A stretch of 64,000 bases of DNA. Origin: Formicarius rufipectus (taxonomy: Eukaryota; Chordata; Aves; Passeriformes; Formicariidae). Made by a program: the position numbers and the translations under genes. This document shows positions 10,437 through 23,631 of this stretch, piece after piece. Where the stretch lies: positions 120,159 through 184,158 of the forward strand of contig VXAU01002296.1 of assembly GCA_013399695.1 (NCBI GenBank), given 5' to 3'. Within the stretch, counting starts at the first letter, position 1. Each line of letters starts with the position of its first letter. Below the pieces are notes generated by a model. That model was not told where the DNA came from, ran no database searches, and worked only from the letters and a program-made list of their open reading frames with translations.

Positions 10437-12724
10437 CTGGCCCTCTTCACCTGACCCTTTCATCCTCCTATATTTTTCACTCCCTACTCCATCTCTTAGA
10501 TTGAAGTGGTGATATTCACAGGGTATCTCTAATAATGGGAAAAGAGTAAAGAGGAAGAAAGGTAAGGTTTCATCTCTGGTGAAACTTTTCTGTAGTAAGT
10601 ACTGGATCAGGTGACAGGTAAAGGGGTAACAGAGAGTTCCAAAATGAAAAGAATGAGGCAGGAATGCATGAAGATGCAGAACTCCCATAGGAAGATTGCC
10701 AGGAAGAGATCCTGGCATCCTGCATTGTGGAGGAGTTAGTAAGGGGAGAGATACCCATCTTAGCCCTCTTGAAATCCCTTTGGCCCATGGTTAGAGCCAG
10801 GGTTCATCAAGGGAATGTTAGTGAAGCTTTTTCCTCTGACTTCTTCACCAGCAGATCTGCGTAACTGCTTTATCTGAGTTATTGATGGCCTGCAATCGCA
10901 ACTATCACATCTCTCAAGTTAGAATGGAGAAACATATTAACCCAGAGCACAATGTGTAATCCAGATCTGTTTATCACAGAGGAAAGACTGAATTCAGACA
11001 ATTCTACTTTTGTGAGCGCTAGAGACACTGTTTCCCAGTAAACAGCAAGCTGCTACTTGCTTGGAACATACATCAAATAGATGTACAAAACAAAAGCATG
11101 GTTAGTTGCGAAACTAGGCCGTAGAAAAGGAGTAGATTTTTCAACATCTACCATTTGTCAGGCTACTAGTGTTTATTGAATGCATTTGAACTGCAGTGGT
11201 TTGCTCTGGCACATGGGCTGTGCAGAGCTTGAACAGACAGGATAGAAGGCTTTGGGGGAGGGAAGGATAAACTAAACACAGAAGGGCAGGAAGTTAACCT
11301 TCCTGTATGCTTGTTTCTTCTGTTTTCCTCCTCTCCGCTGGCACCCAGTCCCACATGATGCATGGTGATTGCTGAAACCTGCTACCTGCTGTTTGAGTCT
11401 GATACTTTCCAAAGGCTGATAGTAGCTGAGAAATGGATGACCCTTGCTCTCACACATCCACACACAATATGAATAATATTTCTTGGGCAGGAACAAGGTG
11501 GGGGTTTCTTTCCCCTCTTCTTCACTCTACAAGGGAAAGGCGCTGCCTATTATTGACTAACATCAGCTATGGACTCAGGTTTAGTTTTTCTATAGCACAT
11601 AACATTTTGTGGCCTGTCACAACCATTTTTATGCTGCTTGCTTTCACCTTGATGTGGTTGCCTGATAAGGAGGTGCCTGCAAACATCATGAACAAAAACA
11701 GTTTCTAACTCATAGTAGCATCCCAAGTGGTAGTTTCATTGGCTTCACGTTTACCTCCTGTAATATGATTTATTTTGCTGGCAGTTGGAATGGTTCCTGC
11801 TGTGAAGCTCATGTGCTCTTTCTCTAGGGCTCATGTTTCCTTTCTGTTATATGCCCTCAACAGATGTGAGAAAGAATAAGGAGACATATGATGCAAATAT
11901 CTTACAGAGGGCATGAACTTAACATGTTTCACAGGCTGCTCAGGTAATATATGAGCTGTCATTAGGTGTTACTAATCATGCTGTGGGGCAAGAGATTTAA
12001 TAACTTATGAAAGATAAACATTTATGAACTGCAGACTAGGACTAATGAATGAGAGTTCACTTTCAGCAGCAGATGTGATTTAAGAGTTTCCCCCTCACCT
12101 TGGAGGTGCTCATTCCTCATCTGCTGCAAGACATCTCTGGTGTTTGGTTGTATCCTTTGATGGTATGACTGCACCATCTACTAGATCTTTGCATGGATCT
12201 TTCTCAAGAAATAACAAGAGGCTGTATTTTTTGAAAAACATAATTTCCCAGATCACATAAATTGTCCAGTTGGCACAAAGAAAGGGAGTGTGTGATAGTT
12301 TCATGGAGAAGAACCAGAAATACTTGTCAGTTAGTGGGAAATCAGTAGACACATCTTAAATCAGATATGCTGCAAGCAGAGTAATAATACGGAAACATAT
12401 TGTGGTAATGCCCAAAACATATTGTGTGCTAAGAAAGTATCACCCTGTAAGAGACATGCAAAATCCTACCCAGAACACACAACCTAAGAACAACAAAAGA
12501 TGATGAGAAAATGTATTCTGCTTGCAATTAATCAAGCCATTGAAACCTTATACTTTATTAGATGCAAAATTATTTTAATGCTACCTTAAATATATTTCAA
12601 GTATACATTACATACATCTTTTCACCCTCTCTCTTTTCATTAGCACAGTTCACAGAAATTCTTAACAATATTACAAGAGTTGAAAAGATTTACATTTTCC
12701 CTTTGGAACTTAAAGTATCTAAGA

Positions 12725-12770
12725 TTAAGAGAATTATATCTCTTAATTAAGAGATAATAATAATAATATT
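12725..12770. repeat. Alternating 8-mer inverted repeats with TAA microsatellite
   Basis: TTAAGAGA (12725-12732), its complement TCTCTTAA (12739-12746) and TTAAGAGA again (12747-12754) follow each other, giving two overlapping palindromes, then a short TAA repeat. Confidence 0.85.
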
Positions 12771-13983
12771 ACCAACACAGAGCTGGGAAAATAAAGAAAT
12801 TATGCAATTGCTCCATCCTCCATTTCTAATATTTGCTTATACAGTTGAGTGGAGAAGAAATGTATAAAAAAGATATAGAGGTTTAAACTCTAGGGATTTT
12901 AATTACCATTTTGAGGAAAGTCAAATTCAAGGTTTGTAAAATTATGAACATGTCAACAAGAAAGTGTATATTTGCATAAAGGAAAATATATATTAATTAA
13001 AAGTTCATAAAATGTTATTTACAGTGTTTCCAAACACAGAAGGAGCATACCACAGCTCTCTGATCTTGTCATTAGCCCTTATGTTTTCACAAATTATGAG
13101 TTGAGAGTTATTTTTACCTTGCTGTAAGAGAGCCATCTAATTCAGGCCACAGGAGGCCCCCACAGAGCAGGCAAAACAGCAAACTTCCACAGCCTCCCTG
13201 GATTTCATATTAATAGATGTGCAGAATGTCTGCTCTGTGGTTTTAGCATGCAGAGGAGACTCACAGATGACAAGATGAATAGAGCATTAGCAGTTCTGTC
13301 AAAAAGTAGACACAGAGTCTACACTTTCAATGCTGATGAACAACAAAGCTCAATGAAACAGAGACAGTCACTCTAGATTAGTTATTAGAACAGCAAGTAC
13401 AGTACCTTTCACACTTTGAAATTATTTCTATAGTAATAAAAGTCACTGCGACAATATGGTATTATTGTTGCAAATTTCATCTATTCCCTTCTTGTTTATA
13501 AATTCCTCTATAATAATACTTTACCCATCAGAATTCACTGAAGTGCATTTCATTATTCCAATCAATCCCCTGAGTCACTGCCTTATTGTACTGCATTTCC
13601 TTCCTACTGTATTTGAACTTTCTCCTAATACTAAAGCTGATTCCAAGCCCATTAAAACCAGTTGCAAATTAGCTTTTATTCTGCTCTGACTGCTAAAGTG
13701 TGTTTTAATAAATTTATGCTAAAAGTTTATAACACAATAATAATGCATTTTACATTTTAATTATTCTACCCCAAATTTATGTAGTTATTTCCTATTTATT
13801 TCATATTTTTTCTTGGTCCCAGGATGTGCTAGCATCTTACCCACTCTCATGAACATGTTTGTCCTGGTTTTTAGACTAGAAATTAGCATCATGTACCAAT
13901 ATTTTATAAGAGGAAAGGAATACACCATATTTTCTGTGCATGTTTTCTTTTGAATACCCTTTTGGAACAACCTGCAAGTGTGA

Positions 13984-14010
13984 GATAGATATAGATATAT
14001 AGATATATAC
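13984..14010 (+). repeat. GATA/TA microsatellite
   Basis: Imperfect GATA and GATATATA units. Confidence 0.8.
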
Positions 14011-15475
14011 AAGTTAAAACACACTCATGAATGATTTGTTGAGAACAAGAAGGAAGGTCTCACTCCCTGATTAGCACCAGCTAATGTGATACGTGCATTT
14101 GTGGAAGTTAACTCTCTAGTTCCTCTTCATTATTATTCAGCTCTTCCACTGAACATTGAATACAGACACTCACTGAATCTCCGTAAGTCAGGATGATGTT
14201 TTCAGTGTCTGTACACATTTCACAGATTTGAGGTAAACTCATAAAAGAACTATACCTTTAAAGCAGTGTGTGGCAAAGCCAGAGAATATATAGAACTGCT
14301 TTAGCAATGCAATTAGAATAATCTAAATTCTACTCCTTCCAGTAGTGCTTTTTCTTCCTGAAAAATTTATTCATGTTATGATATTCTTTGTTGTTTAAAG
14401 GCCTGTCTTGGTTCAGAGGGCTGTGAAACGTAGTGCCAGTTTGTTCTGCAAGTGCTTGTGTGATGCTAGTGTATGAAGACATACATATATGACTTCATCT
14501 AGTCAGAGATCCATTAAGAGACAAACAAGAGGAGTCAGCAACTCCCGTTTTTCAGCTGACTGACATTTTCCACTGCAAAATATTTTGGGGAATATTTTCT
14601 TTGAAAAGTTCCCACACCTCCAAGGCTGTCAGCAATGATGAAACTTGACAGGATTATGCTGTTAGATTGAGGAATACACATTCTTTTTCTCACAAAATTC
14701 TCAATATGTTTGCTGAGATGGAAGTTGCTCGCCATCACTTTTTTTTCCTGTCTTTGTCTGCATTTTCCAAGTCAACTTCTGTAGCATGTTACAAGTATTG
14801 AAACTGATCACATGGATGTTTAAGTTGGGAACAGCCAGAGCCCACATTTTGTGTCTTTGAAAAGCATTGGGATTGCTACAGAGGAGGGGAAAATGTGTAT
14901 CGTTTATGGGGCTTGTTTCACTACATTCCACAAATGCATTCTCCCACACAGTAGCTTCTAACTAAGATTCAAGCATAGTGCTGAACTATGGCACACTGGT
15001 ATCTGGCTCAAAATTTCATTTGCGGGTGATCTTAGTTCACTCTGATTTATGCAGCAACAAGTTTTTGCCCGTCTGGTCTCAGAATGAAAGTTTTAGCTGC
15101 AGGTAAAACTTTCCTCCAGACATACGACGCTAAGTGCAATGCTGGCATGTCTGACTCCATGGACGGGACTTCACCAAACTTACTAGTATCTCATGTATTT
15201 CTAGTACAGTATGAACTGCTGCTGTGTTGAGAGAAAGTCAGTTCAGGAAAGTATCTGTGAAGATGAACTCTGCAGGAGTTATTTGGTAGGGGATACACTC
15301 TAATTCTGCAGTCACAATTCTACTGTGAACTACTATAAGAAAATGAGGCTAAGGTAGGGAGAATGGATCAGCAAAACCAGCTGTAACTGGTTTTGTAACT
15401 CCAGAAGAGAGGAAAGACTGAGCAAAAACTCTGAGGAAAGACAGAAATTGTAGCATATGTATTCTACAATAAGAG

Positions 15476-15585
15476 GAAAAAAAAAAAAAGAAAGAAAGAA
15501 ATTAGATCTTTAGACAGACTAACTGGAGAGAGACACAAAATGAAAGGAAAAAAAAAAAGAAAAACACTAAACTTTTTTTTTTAAA
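15476..15585 (+). repeat. A-rich and GAAA simple repeats
   Basis: Two A-runs, with GAAAGAAAGAAA in the first and a T-run closing the second, separated by about 45 bases of unique sequence. Confidence 0.8.
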
Positions 15586-16086
15586 TCATGAAACAACTGT
15601 TAGTGTAATTTGATATACTTACATTTCACCACTATCTTTTGCATTTGCATTTCAGACGGCAGGAAAATTGACATTGATTCTAAGAACTGTTTTTACTACT
15701 TCCTTCAAATTCTGAGTTCCATGTGTACCTTTCTATTTTTATCTTTTATCTTTGCATTTTTGTCCTTCTCCAGATTACCTTTATGAAATCAAGACTAATC
15801 ACTAGAGTAAGAAAAGTAAGTTCTTCTGTCCCTCAGACAATATTGATTTCTATGCAGTCAAAGGTATTAAAGATTCAAAAGTATTTGTTTATACCAGAAA
15901 TAGTTTTCATACTAATTCCAAATTGTCAAATATTGTCCTGCTCTATGTACTTAACATATATCTGGTCTTGACAGTATCTTGTTCTTCAGAAAAAAAGCTT
16001 CCTTTTTTCCTCAGTATTTTTTTCATTCTATTTTCCAATGTAAACCCTCGTATCAGGTGAACAATATCTTTTAAGATTGACCTTTT

Positions 16087-16100
16087 CCACTAGATGGCAC
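16087..16100 (+). promoter_or_regulatory. Consensus CTCF motif, plus strand
   Basis: CCACTAGATGGCAC fits the core consensus CCASYAGRKGGCRS at every position. Unlike the two island motifs it sits in AT-rich DNA with no CpG enrichment, so chromatin context is neutral. Confidence 0.45.
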
Positions 16101-17219
16101 ATTGGGCCATATGAGTGGCAGAAGAGACACAGATTGCTGGACTGTGATGCAAAAATGCATGTAATTTATTTTTCTTTTATAAAGGGTAAATTTAAGAGTA
16201 CAATCAACTGGAGTAGTTCTATTGACTTAAGGATATGCTGGTCTATAACAGCCAAAACTTATGGTGTACTGCATATAAATTTTTTTCCTAAACTGTGCTA
16301 TTAACCATCTTGGAAGTAGGAAATTTCTATGTTTAATGGAAAAATGTCCCATGTATTATATCCTAATATCTCATTCATCAGAGGTCTTTAGAACCATTCG
16401 TATGAAGATTTGAATGTCAGATGAAATAGCACCTGGTTACTATATAAAAATGCTACTGAAGAAGTGTACAGGCACAGTACAATGCATGTAAATATGGAAA
16501 TTATTTCAGTGAAAAGGACTAAAAATTAAATACTTTATTAAGTCTTCAAAGATCTGATATCTCTAGGATTTGCCTGAGTTATGGTCTTTGTTTTTAGTTT
16601 CTACAACATCTTCAGTGATAATTACTGATGTCTATACTTTATCAAAGAATTTCTGAGTCAGAATTTGTATATCCATCTTTGTTGCCAGAGGACTGGTTGC
16701 CCAACAGCCTTTGACTGCCCATCTGCTCTTGGAAGAAGCAGGTATTCGATCCTATTTGTCAGATCTATTTAAAAAAATCTTGGGAGACCTGAAAGGTGAG
16801 AATCTCAAAGATAAAACTTCTGGGTGGATCTCAAGCCCTTTATTTGTCTAGGAGCTACAGAAATCACCCCTGTAAAGATCCCCTTGTTGCTCTAATGTCT
16901 CAGATTAAATTTGGCTTATACCAAATATAGCAACTTCTATCTTTCATTTCTTGCCTCATGCCACAGTGTAATTGCTGATATCTGGGAAACTGTCCAGATC
17001 ACCAAATGAAGCCCATGACTGCATTCCACAGGGTCCATGACACTTGCCCAGGTCCTCCCAGCTGACATTTTCCCCATATGGAAAGTCTTGAAAGAGATTT
17101 ACACTTAAAAGCTTTTATGCAACTGGTGCAATCACATAACATTTGTTGCTGTAGAGTGATCTCCAGCTCTTTTTTGTCCTGAAGTGAACTCCAAACAGCC
17201 TCTAAAATTAGGCTTTCAA

Positions 17220-17262
17220 CTTTGTTGTTTTGTTGTTTGATTTTGTTTGGGGGTTTTTTTTA
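17220..17262 (+). repeat. G/T-rich tract
   Basis: TTG and TTTG units, a short G-run and a T-run; the minus strand is the A/C type seen elsewhere in the window. Confidence 0.7.
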
Positions 17263-17627
17263 GCATTGCACTGACTCTTGCACTGTTTATGACTTTTGCA
17301 GTTATTGCGACTATAGAATAACCACCATCAAAAACTGGCACAAATTGAACCAGTTTAGTGCTATCTTTCTTTCTTCTTAGGCTGTTTGACCAGGCTAACT
17401 AAAAAGAAAATCTACAGTAAGTAAATGTGACTTTTATTTAAGCTACAAATCTGAGCTACAGAAGAGGTGACAATTCCAATGGGAAGGACTTGCCATGTGA
17501 AATGTTCAGTTATTTCTTCCCCAAAGGAAAATACCTGGCAGAAATGGTCAATAAGGTATTTGACTTCAAATATCACACAGAAACAAAGATGAATGGTACA
17601 GAGATGAAGTGATCATGCCAGCCTTTA

Positions 17628-18021
17628 CCACATAAAAAATAAGATCTCTTTTAGATAAGTGGGATCTTTTAAGTGGTCTCCAGAATTCATCCGGAGAACA
17701 GACCATTGCAACTGTTCACCTTTGTGATATGAAGGCAAATTACCAGTTCTGCCCTTGGAACACATGAAACACATGAACATGGTACAGTCATCTCCTGAAA
17801 ACAATACATACAGAGTCTCTCCAGTATTCTCCACCATACCACCAGTGCCTGTTGTGCCTCATCTGACCTTCAGTCTTGTGTCCCTAAAGTTGGCTGCACC
17901 AACCGTATCTTGTCTTTCCTAAAGATTCCAGATGGGCATCAGGGGCTGAATGGGTTGGATCTGAAGCACATCAACATCAGCATCGCTCTTTTTCATCATG
18001 AAGAAAAGGTCAACCTGGAAG
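17628..18021 (-). other. Protein-like stretches, possible last exon or relic
   Basis: On the minus strand a good acceptor (TTTTGTTCAGACAG) precedes an open stretch from 18021 to a stop at 17919-17921, whose translation includes DLFFMMKKSDADVDVLQI. After a short gap with stops in each frame, a second open stretch (17837 to 17625) encodes protein-like sequence including TLYVLFSGDDCTMFMCF. An AATAAA on the minus strand lies near 17.43 kb. This could be a terminal exon with a long 3' UTR, a decayed gene copy with frame breaks, or chance. No family is recognised. Confidence 0.15.
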
Positions 18022-20193
18022 CTGTCTGAACAAAAGTGAAAATATTTGCTGGGTAAAAGAAGCAAAACACCCAGAGCTGTGTATGTCTTTGAGTCACTAC
18101 GCGTTTTTGTGTTCACAACCGTGTGACATGGGTTTACCCATTCTAAAAAAAAACATTTTGAGCTATGAGACATTATGATCTACTCTGATAATATGGCTAC
18201 ACGTAGTGATCATCAATTCATAATGCTCCTGACTTTTCCCTGCAGACCAAATATATTGAGAAGGAGCCAAAAGCTGCTAGGACATCCTCGGACTGCACGA
18301 GCCATATTGCACCACTGTGTTTGCTGTGCCTCCACAAGGAGTAAAATAAGACCCTAAAAATCAATTCCTGCAACTGCTGCTAGACCCTGCAAATGAATTA
18401 GCTGCAGTTTATTCTCATCTGTGTAAACAACAGCCAAAAAAGCTAATGAAACTGGCATGAGTGCCCGATCACAGCCCAGCAGCAAAGTATATCAATAAAA
18501 TAAGCACACTCAGTTCCTACACTAAGTATGGTTAGAACAGCTTGTTAAAAATGATCATGGGAATCATAGAAAATTAAATATTATCAGAACTGGAACAGTT
18601 CTTCCTGTTTCCTAGAGGTTAAATTGAACAAATGTCTTGACAGGCACAAAGTACTGATAAAATGTGAATATTAGCCTAGACTTAACTGCAAATTCTGACA
18701 TTCATTTAACAGTCATATTAATCATCAGTGGAGTAGTTCATGAAAAATAACACTGTAATTGATCAAACACTGTTTAGTCAACATACCCTGAATCTTTATC
18801 TGTGAGCATGAATGAAATGTGAGTCCGGGTTTTATTCTTAATCCTGATGCTCCACTCTTCCAGTGGAGTTCAGTTAACTGATATGTCATATGTCTCAAGA
18901 GAACTGGTAACACTTTCAAAATTTTCTACTTGGAAAATCGCTTTTAAATAAGAATAGTTATATAGGAGCACGTATATTTGGGTAAATCTCTTCTGAAATA
19001 TAGGCAACTTTTTGGTCTAAAACTGCTTTGTTCCCTAGAAGTTTGTTTTGGAGCCTGTTAAGGACCAGAGAAAACAAGTGAGCCTTTAGCCCAAGGAGAT
19101 AAAGGACTGCAAGGTCACATAGAAAGTAGGAGAATTCCCACCTGTCCAAGAAGCCTCATTTAGCATCTCTACAACTGGACCCCAGTATGTCTCTAGTCCT
19201 TATTGTGCAGCAAAAGCTCAAAAACTCAGGAAGACAGACAAGCAGCTCTAATGCTCAGAATTGCAGGTCCTTTTCAACACCATCTTCTTTCTCTGCTTTT
19301 CCCAGTTTATATATCCTGACAGATCTGTAACTGTCATGGAAGCCACCTGCTGTCTTCTCTTCAAGTCAGGGAAAATCAGTGTCACTAAGGACACATGGTT
19401 TACTATTTTCTCTTTTGGCAGGTGGAGTTCCAGTAGGTCAGGCTTTGCAAGAAATCTTGAATTTTCAAAATTTCCTTCAAAACAGATGTGCAAAATTGCA
19501 TCTGGAGGAATTCATAATTCTGACAGATTTTTAATTTCCTTGAAAGCAGATGGAAAATGTGATAATAAAATTCATTTGTTACATTTTAATTGGTTTAAAA
19601 TACATCTTATTGCACTCAGAACCCTGTTAAAACTGTAACAGTGTTGTTCTACAGCTTAAAGATCCTTTGTTATGAAATAGGTATATTATAAATATTGAAA
19701 GCATGCTATGATTCATTGTAAAAGTCCTTTACATAACCATGAAATCCTAAATATTCCTGGGCTAAGGAACCTCAATTTTATTAAGCTTTTTGTTGCTATT
19801 CCTCTGTCAGTGAATGTTTGCCAGTAATTTTCTCTCAGTTTGAAGAGCAGACATGAGTCTTGAGAGGGTCCCCTGAAAATACTGTCCTCAGATGCTTGGT
19901 GCTTGAGAACTCTCCCTTCAGTTGCTCAGCACTTGTTGTCTACTATAGATGGCGGTGCAAATTTATGTGACTTATTTGCTCCAATAATCTCATACTAGTA
20001 AGAACTGCAAACTAAACCCACAGAAATTGCGAAGTGCAAAGCCATATTCTTCTACCTGGCTTCTCATAAATATGAGGTCATTTTTACTTTCTTGCTTGTT
20101 AGGTTTCCTGCATGCTTTTTCATGTTGCTGACCTTGAAAGTTTGCAAGGACTTCACTTCACATATTTCTTCAGTATTAACTTGATTTCAATTT

Positions 20194-20213
20194 CTCCCTC
20201 TCCCTCTCCCTCC
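20194..20213 (+). repeat. CTCCCT microsatellite
   Basis: About three and a half CTCCCT hexamer units. Confidence 0.85.
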
Positions 20214-20893
20214 GTCTTTTATTCAATGAACAGGGCATGAATCATAAAAATAGAACTACAATGGTGAATATGATTTTTATGCATTTTGGTAGAAATTTTA
20301 TCTCAAACTATACAGCAAATGAACATGAATTTTGTCATTATTTATACTGGTGTATCAGAGAGGACCAATTAAGCTAGCTCACTGAGTTCCCAGCAGAGTT
20401 ACTGGAAAGAAATTGAAAGCAGGAGCCTAGTTTAACTGCTCTCCATTTCCCCTGAAGGAAACTATTTCTCTCTACTGTACAGGAGTTAAAGATTGATTTT
20501 GTGAATGCCTCTTCCTTACCCTGTTTGTTGCAGTTTCACAGTGCTGGAACTGGTTCAGCCCAGTGGGCAACCCCTGGGCTCCTCCAAATATCGCCCACTT
20601 CCAAGAGGAAGAGCAAAGAACTGAGCAACCCTTCCACCTGTTAAAACATATGGACAGTATAGCAGGGATTCCCAACTGGCCAAGTCTGACCCTTTCTAAT
20701 CTTCTTTGTACAGACAGGCCAATCCGGTGGACTCAGAACATGCCAGAAATAGGGAGTTATTCCTTTACTCTTTCTTGTGTTTTCCATGGTTACTAAAATT
20801 CCACAGCCTACGTATCTATGATACTTAATGGTGATTTTCAAGCTTATTTATTTCAGAGGGTAAGTAATGTTATGATAAATGGGGTTTGTGATG

Positions 20894-20929
20894 AAAAAAA
20901 AAACAAACCAAAAAAAAAAAAAAAAAGAG
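20894..20929 (+). repeat. Poly-A with A/C interruption
   Basis: Two A-runs separated by CAAACC, of the recurrent A/C style. No retroelement body is recognisable upstream. Confidence 0.8.
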
Positions 20930-21595
20930 AAATTGCTCATGTATTTTCCCATGTATTTCCATATATATTTCCTCATGTTATAAAATATATTGGTACATCA
21001 TAAAAGAGTGTTCAGTGGCCCTGAAGAGCAACTGATCCTATGGGTTTCAAACCTCATCTTGAAAATAGTACATTTTAAGGTCTGTTTTCAGTTTGTTTAG
21101 TAAGCAGTTGCATATGACATTAGAAAACTTTCACCACAGCAGCAGATAATGCCAGGCAAACAGTTGGATGGGTGGATCTGATGGAGCAATAGTAGCTGCA
21201 TGGCAATGACAATACATATGGAGATAGCAATATGCCATAATACCACACCGTGGACATCAGACTGCTTATCCGCAATACTGTTGTCAGCAAACTCACAGCA
21301 CCCAAGAGCACAGACTCCAGTGATGTGCAGGCAAGGCAGTTTTTCTCACACAATCAGCAACAAAGTGCCTCAAGATAAAATTCCCACCTAAGAGAAGATA
21401 TGCCACTGCCAGAAGTGGAGATGTGATAACTGTGAGATGTGGCAAATGATACTCTCATCCTCAGTAAGCAGACTGTGACTGTCTCTACCCCCAAATCATT
21501 TATTTAAATACTTAAAAATTTCAGGTGGACAACTGAACTTGCAAATAACTTCACAATCCTCTCGTAATTATTAATAACATCCTATCTGTATTTGC

Positions 21596-21634
21596 TTTTA
21601 TATATTATGTGCATATGTATGTATATATATAAAC
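21596..21634. repeat. TA/TG-rich microsatellite
   Basis: Imperfect TATATA, GTATGTATA and TATATATAAA words. Confidence 0.75.
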
Positions 21635-22559
21635 ATCTAGAATTTAGAGTGAATTCTGCTCAGGAATAAGGAGAAGGACCTAATGAATAATATCTTCTAT
21701 GAGATAATGCCATCCCGCAGAAAAGCTGGGGCAAAATTCTTGATAAGACATCCATTTCAGCTTCTTAGCAGGGCAAATATCTTAGGCCACACCATAACCC
21801 TGTGGGTTTACACACTGGCTTATAGGGATAAATTACACTGCGTATCTGCTGTGCCACTGGCGGAGGACAGATCCTAACCACTAATTTCAACCTACAACCT
21901 TCAGAAGTCTAACACTTTAGACTTCTTGCTTAGCTTTGTCAAAGAGATCCTGTCACTTCCTTTGTCATATAAATCTAACTGAGGTCTTCAGTGTTTACAT
22001 ATCACTAAGCAAGCAAAGAAGTCTGAACATACATCTTCAAACAATCTGATAATATGAAATCTGATGGATTATGGAAAATAGTACTTGTGAGAGACATAGG
22101 AAGATAAGGAAGATTTCTCTAGAAAAAAGTAAGACAAGAACAGTGAGTAATATCTTTGTCAATAGCTACTGGGCACATAACAAATCAAGTGAGTCGGCTT
22201 GCAGTTTAAGATCAACCCTGAGAATTTAAATGAGTTTTGTCCAGGAAATGTGAACCTGCCTGTAAAGATTTTCAGTTTTAAAGTTTGCAGATCAAAAATT
22301 TGCACTGCCCAAAGTGTTTGCCCATTATGGAGTTATAGGCATTCAGGTGTGTGTCACATGCTATAGCTTCCAAGGTCTGGGATATAGTTATGACTACCTT
22401 AGAAAAGTACAAAGGTTTATGACCTTCCCTTGTGCGCCTTTTAAGATGTACCTGCTGCATATTCAGTTGTAATGCAATCAACCCTTTCTCTAAACCAGAA
22501 GCTGGGGGGTTCAACAAGTTCAAGGGGCATGAAAGGGTAGAGGAGAACGAGCTGAACAG

Positions 22560-23415
22560 AGAGTGATGTCAAACACAGCAAAAGTTTTGCCTTCAGCTGC
22601 ATCCTGCATGGTGGTGGTGACAGAGGTACTGGCTCCTCATTGCCCCAGTGGGGACTCCACTGCCCTCCACTGTACCCCTGCTCTCCCTACACACACACTC
22701 TGGACTGAAGTCCAGCTGTGGGCCACCACCAGCCCAAGCCAATGCTGAATGGATGGGTAAACAAGCTGTTACAGTTTCAAAATCTTTCATGGAATTCTTT
22801 TCTCTCCCTTATCAAACAGAGGTTTGGGAGCTGCCCACTACCTGCTCTTAGAATCAGCCAACAAAGGGATGGTTGATAGCTTTGCATTCCAACTTAATGG
22901 TGGGAGGTGGCGGGGTGGGGGGGAGATTGGGGGACGTGAGCTGCGGGGAGAGAAGTTTTTTCCGTGTTTTTGCCACACTTCTCCAGCTGCTGTGTGTGTG
23001 CCAGCAACCATTTGCTGGGCTGGTGGAAGCACTAGGAGAGAGTTCCCCTGGCTCAGCACTCCTCCCAACTCTTCATGCCCTGTGCTGTTATTTGAAGAGT
23101 GAGCAGTCGCCACTACCTGAATTTTGCCATGGACTCTTTGAGGGCTGATGCCATCTGCAGAGGAGTTGCCCTAACCCTTCCACTCCCCTCAATGCTTTCG
23201 GACAAAGGACGAGGAGAGGGTCTTTACAGTGCCCACGGGAAAGGTTTCAGCCTGTTTCCCTGTGGCTGCTATCCCCATGTAAGCTTTCAGAACCAGCATG
23301 TTGCCTGACCCCCTGTCTTTGACTTGCCAGGGCCAGTGAGTGACTTTCGCTGCCTCTTCCTCCCGAGACTGAGCATTGCCTCCCACTGTCTGTAAATAAA
23401 ACAGCACCAAAGGGG
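22560..23415 (+). other. GC-richer block with poly(A) signal, possible retroelement body
   Basis: This block is distinctly GC-richer than its surroundings, though without CpG-island character, and ends with AATAAA at 23395-23400, a CA-containing cleavage region and a T/G-rich stretch, as expected of a polyadenylation site on the plus strand. It directly precedes the LTR-like sequence. It could be internal sequence of the same endogenous retroelement, a second LTR-like unit, or the 3' end of a host transcript. Open frames are short and overlap on both strands, and no gag, pol or env motif is recognisable. Confidence 0.3.
23395..23400 (+). terminator. Poly(A) signal AATAAA
   Basis: Canonical hexamer in a GC-richer context, followed within 100 bases by T/G-rich sequence typical of a downstream cleavage element. 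Confidence 0.35.
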
Positions 23416-23487
23416 CAGAGATAGGACTTGATTCGTTTGAAAATGTTGGTTACAGTGTTGCTGTTTGTTCTGTTCTGCTTTTGGTTA

Positions 23488-23509
23488 TAAATATATATAT
23501 ATATATATG
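23488..23509. repeat. AT dinucleotide microsatellite
   Basis: About ten AT units. Confidence 0.9.
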
Positions 23510-23631
23510 TAGTAAAGAATGGTTATCCTTTTCTATACATTTGCTGATTAAAATATCTTAATTTCAAAGGTTGTTGTCATAAGTTTCTGTAGCTGAATTT
23601 TAGTAGAAGGGAGGGCTTCCAAGATAGTTTC

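Larger units (their letters stand above)
10437..16086. other. AT-rich interval without recognised genes
   Basis: Unique AT-rich sequence with scattered microsatellites. Open frames (for example 13456-13689 on + and 14535-14949 on -) lack paired splice sites and recognisable products. The composition suggests intron or gene desert. Confidence 0.5.
16101..22559. other. AT-rich interval, no confirmed genes
   Basis: Mostly unique sequence. Protein-like minus-strand stretches near 17.6-18.0 kb are listed separately. A possible very old CR1 relic near 18565-18620 was too diverged to call. Simple repeats occur at 17220, 20194, 20894 and 21596. Confidence 0.45.

Noticed and set aside
18565..18620. 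Possible old minus-strand CR1 3' end (GAATCATAGAAAATTAAA)
   Set aside because: Similarity is limited to the first few words and could be chance.
20540..20690. Region open in all three plus-strand frames after a good acceptor
   Set aside because: No frame is preferred, no donor follows, and no product is recognised.
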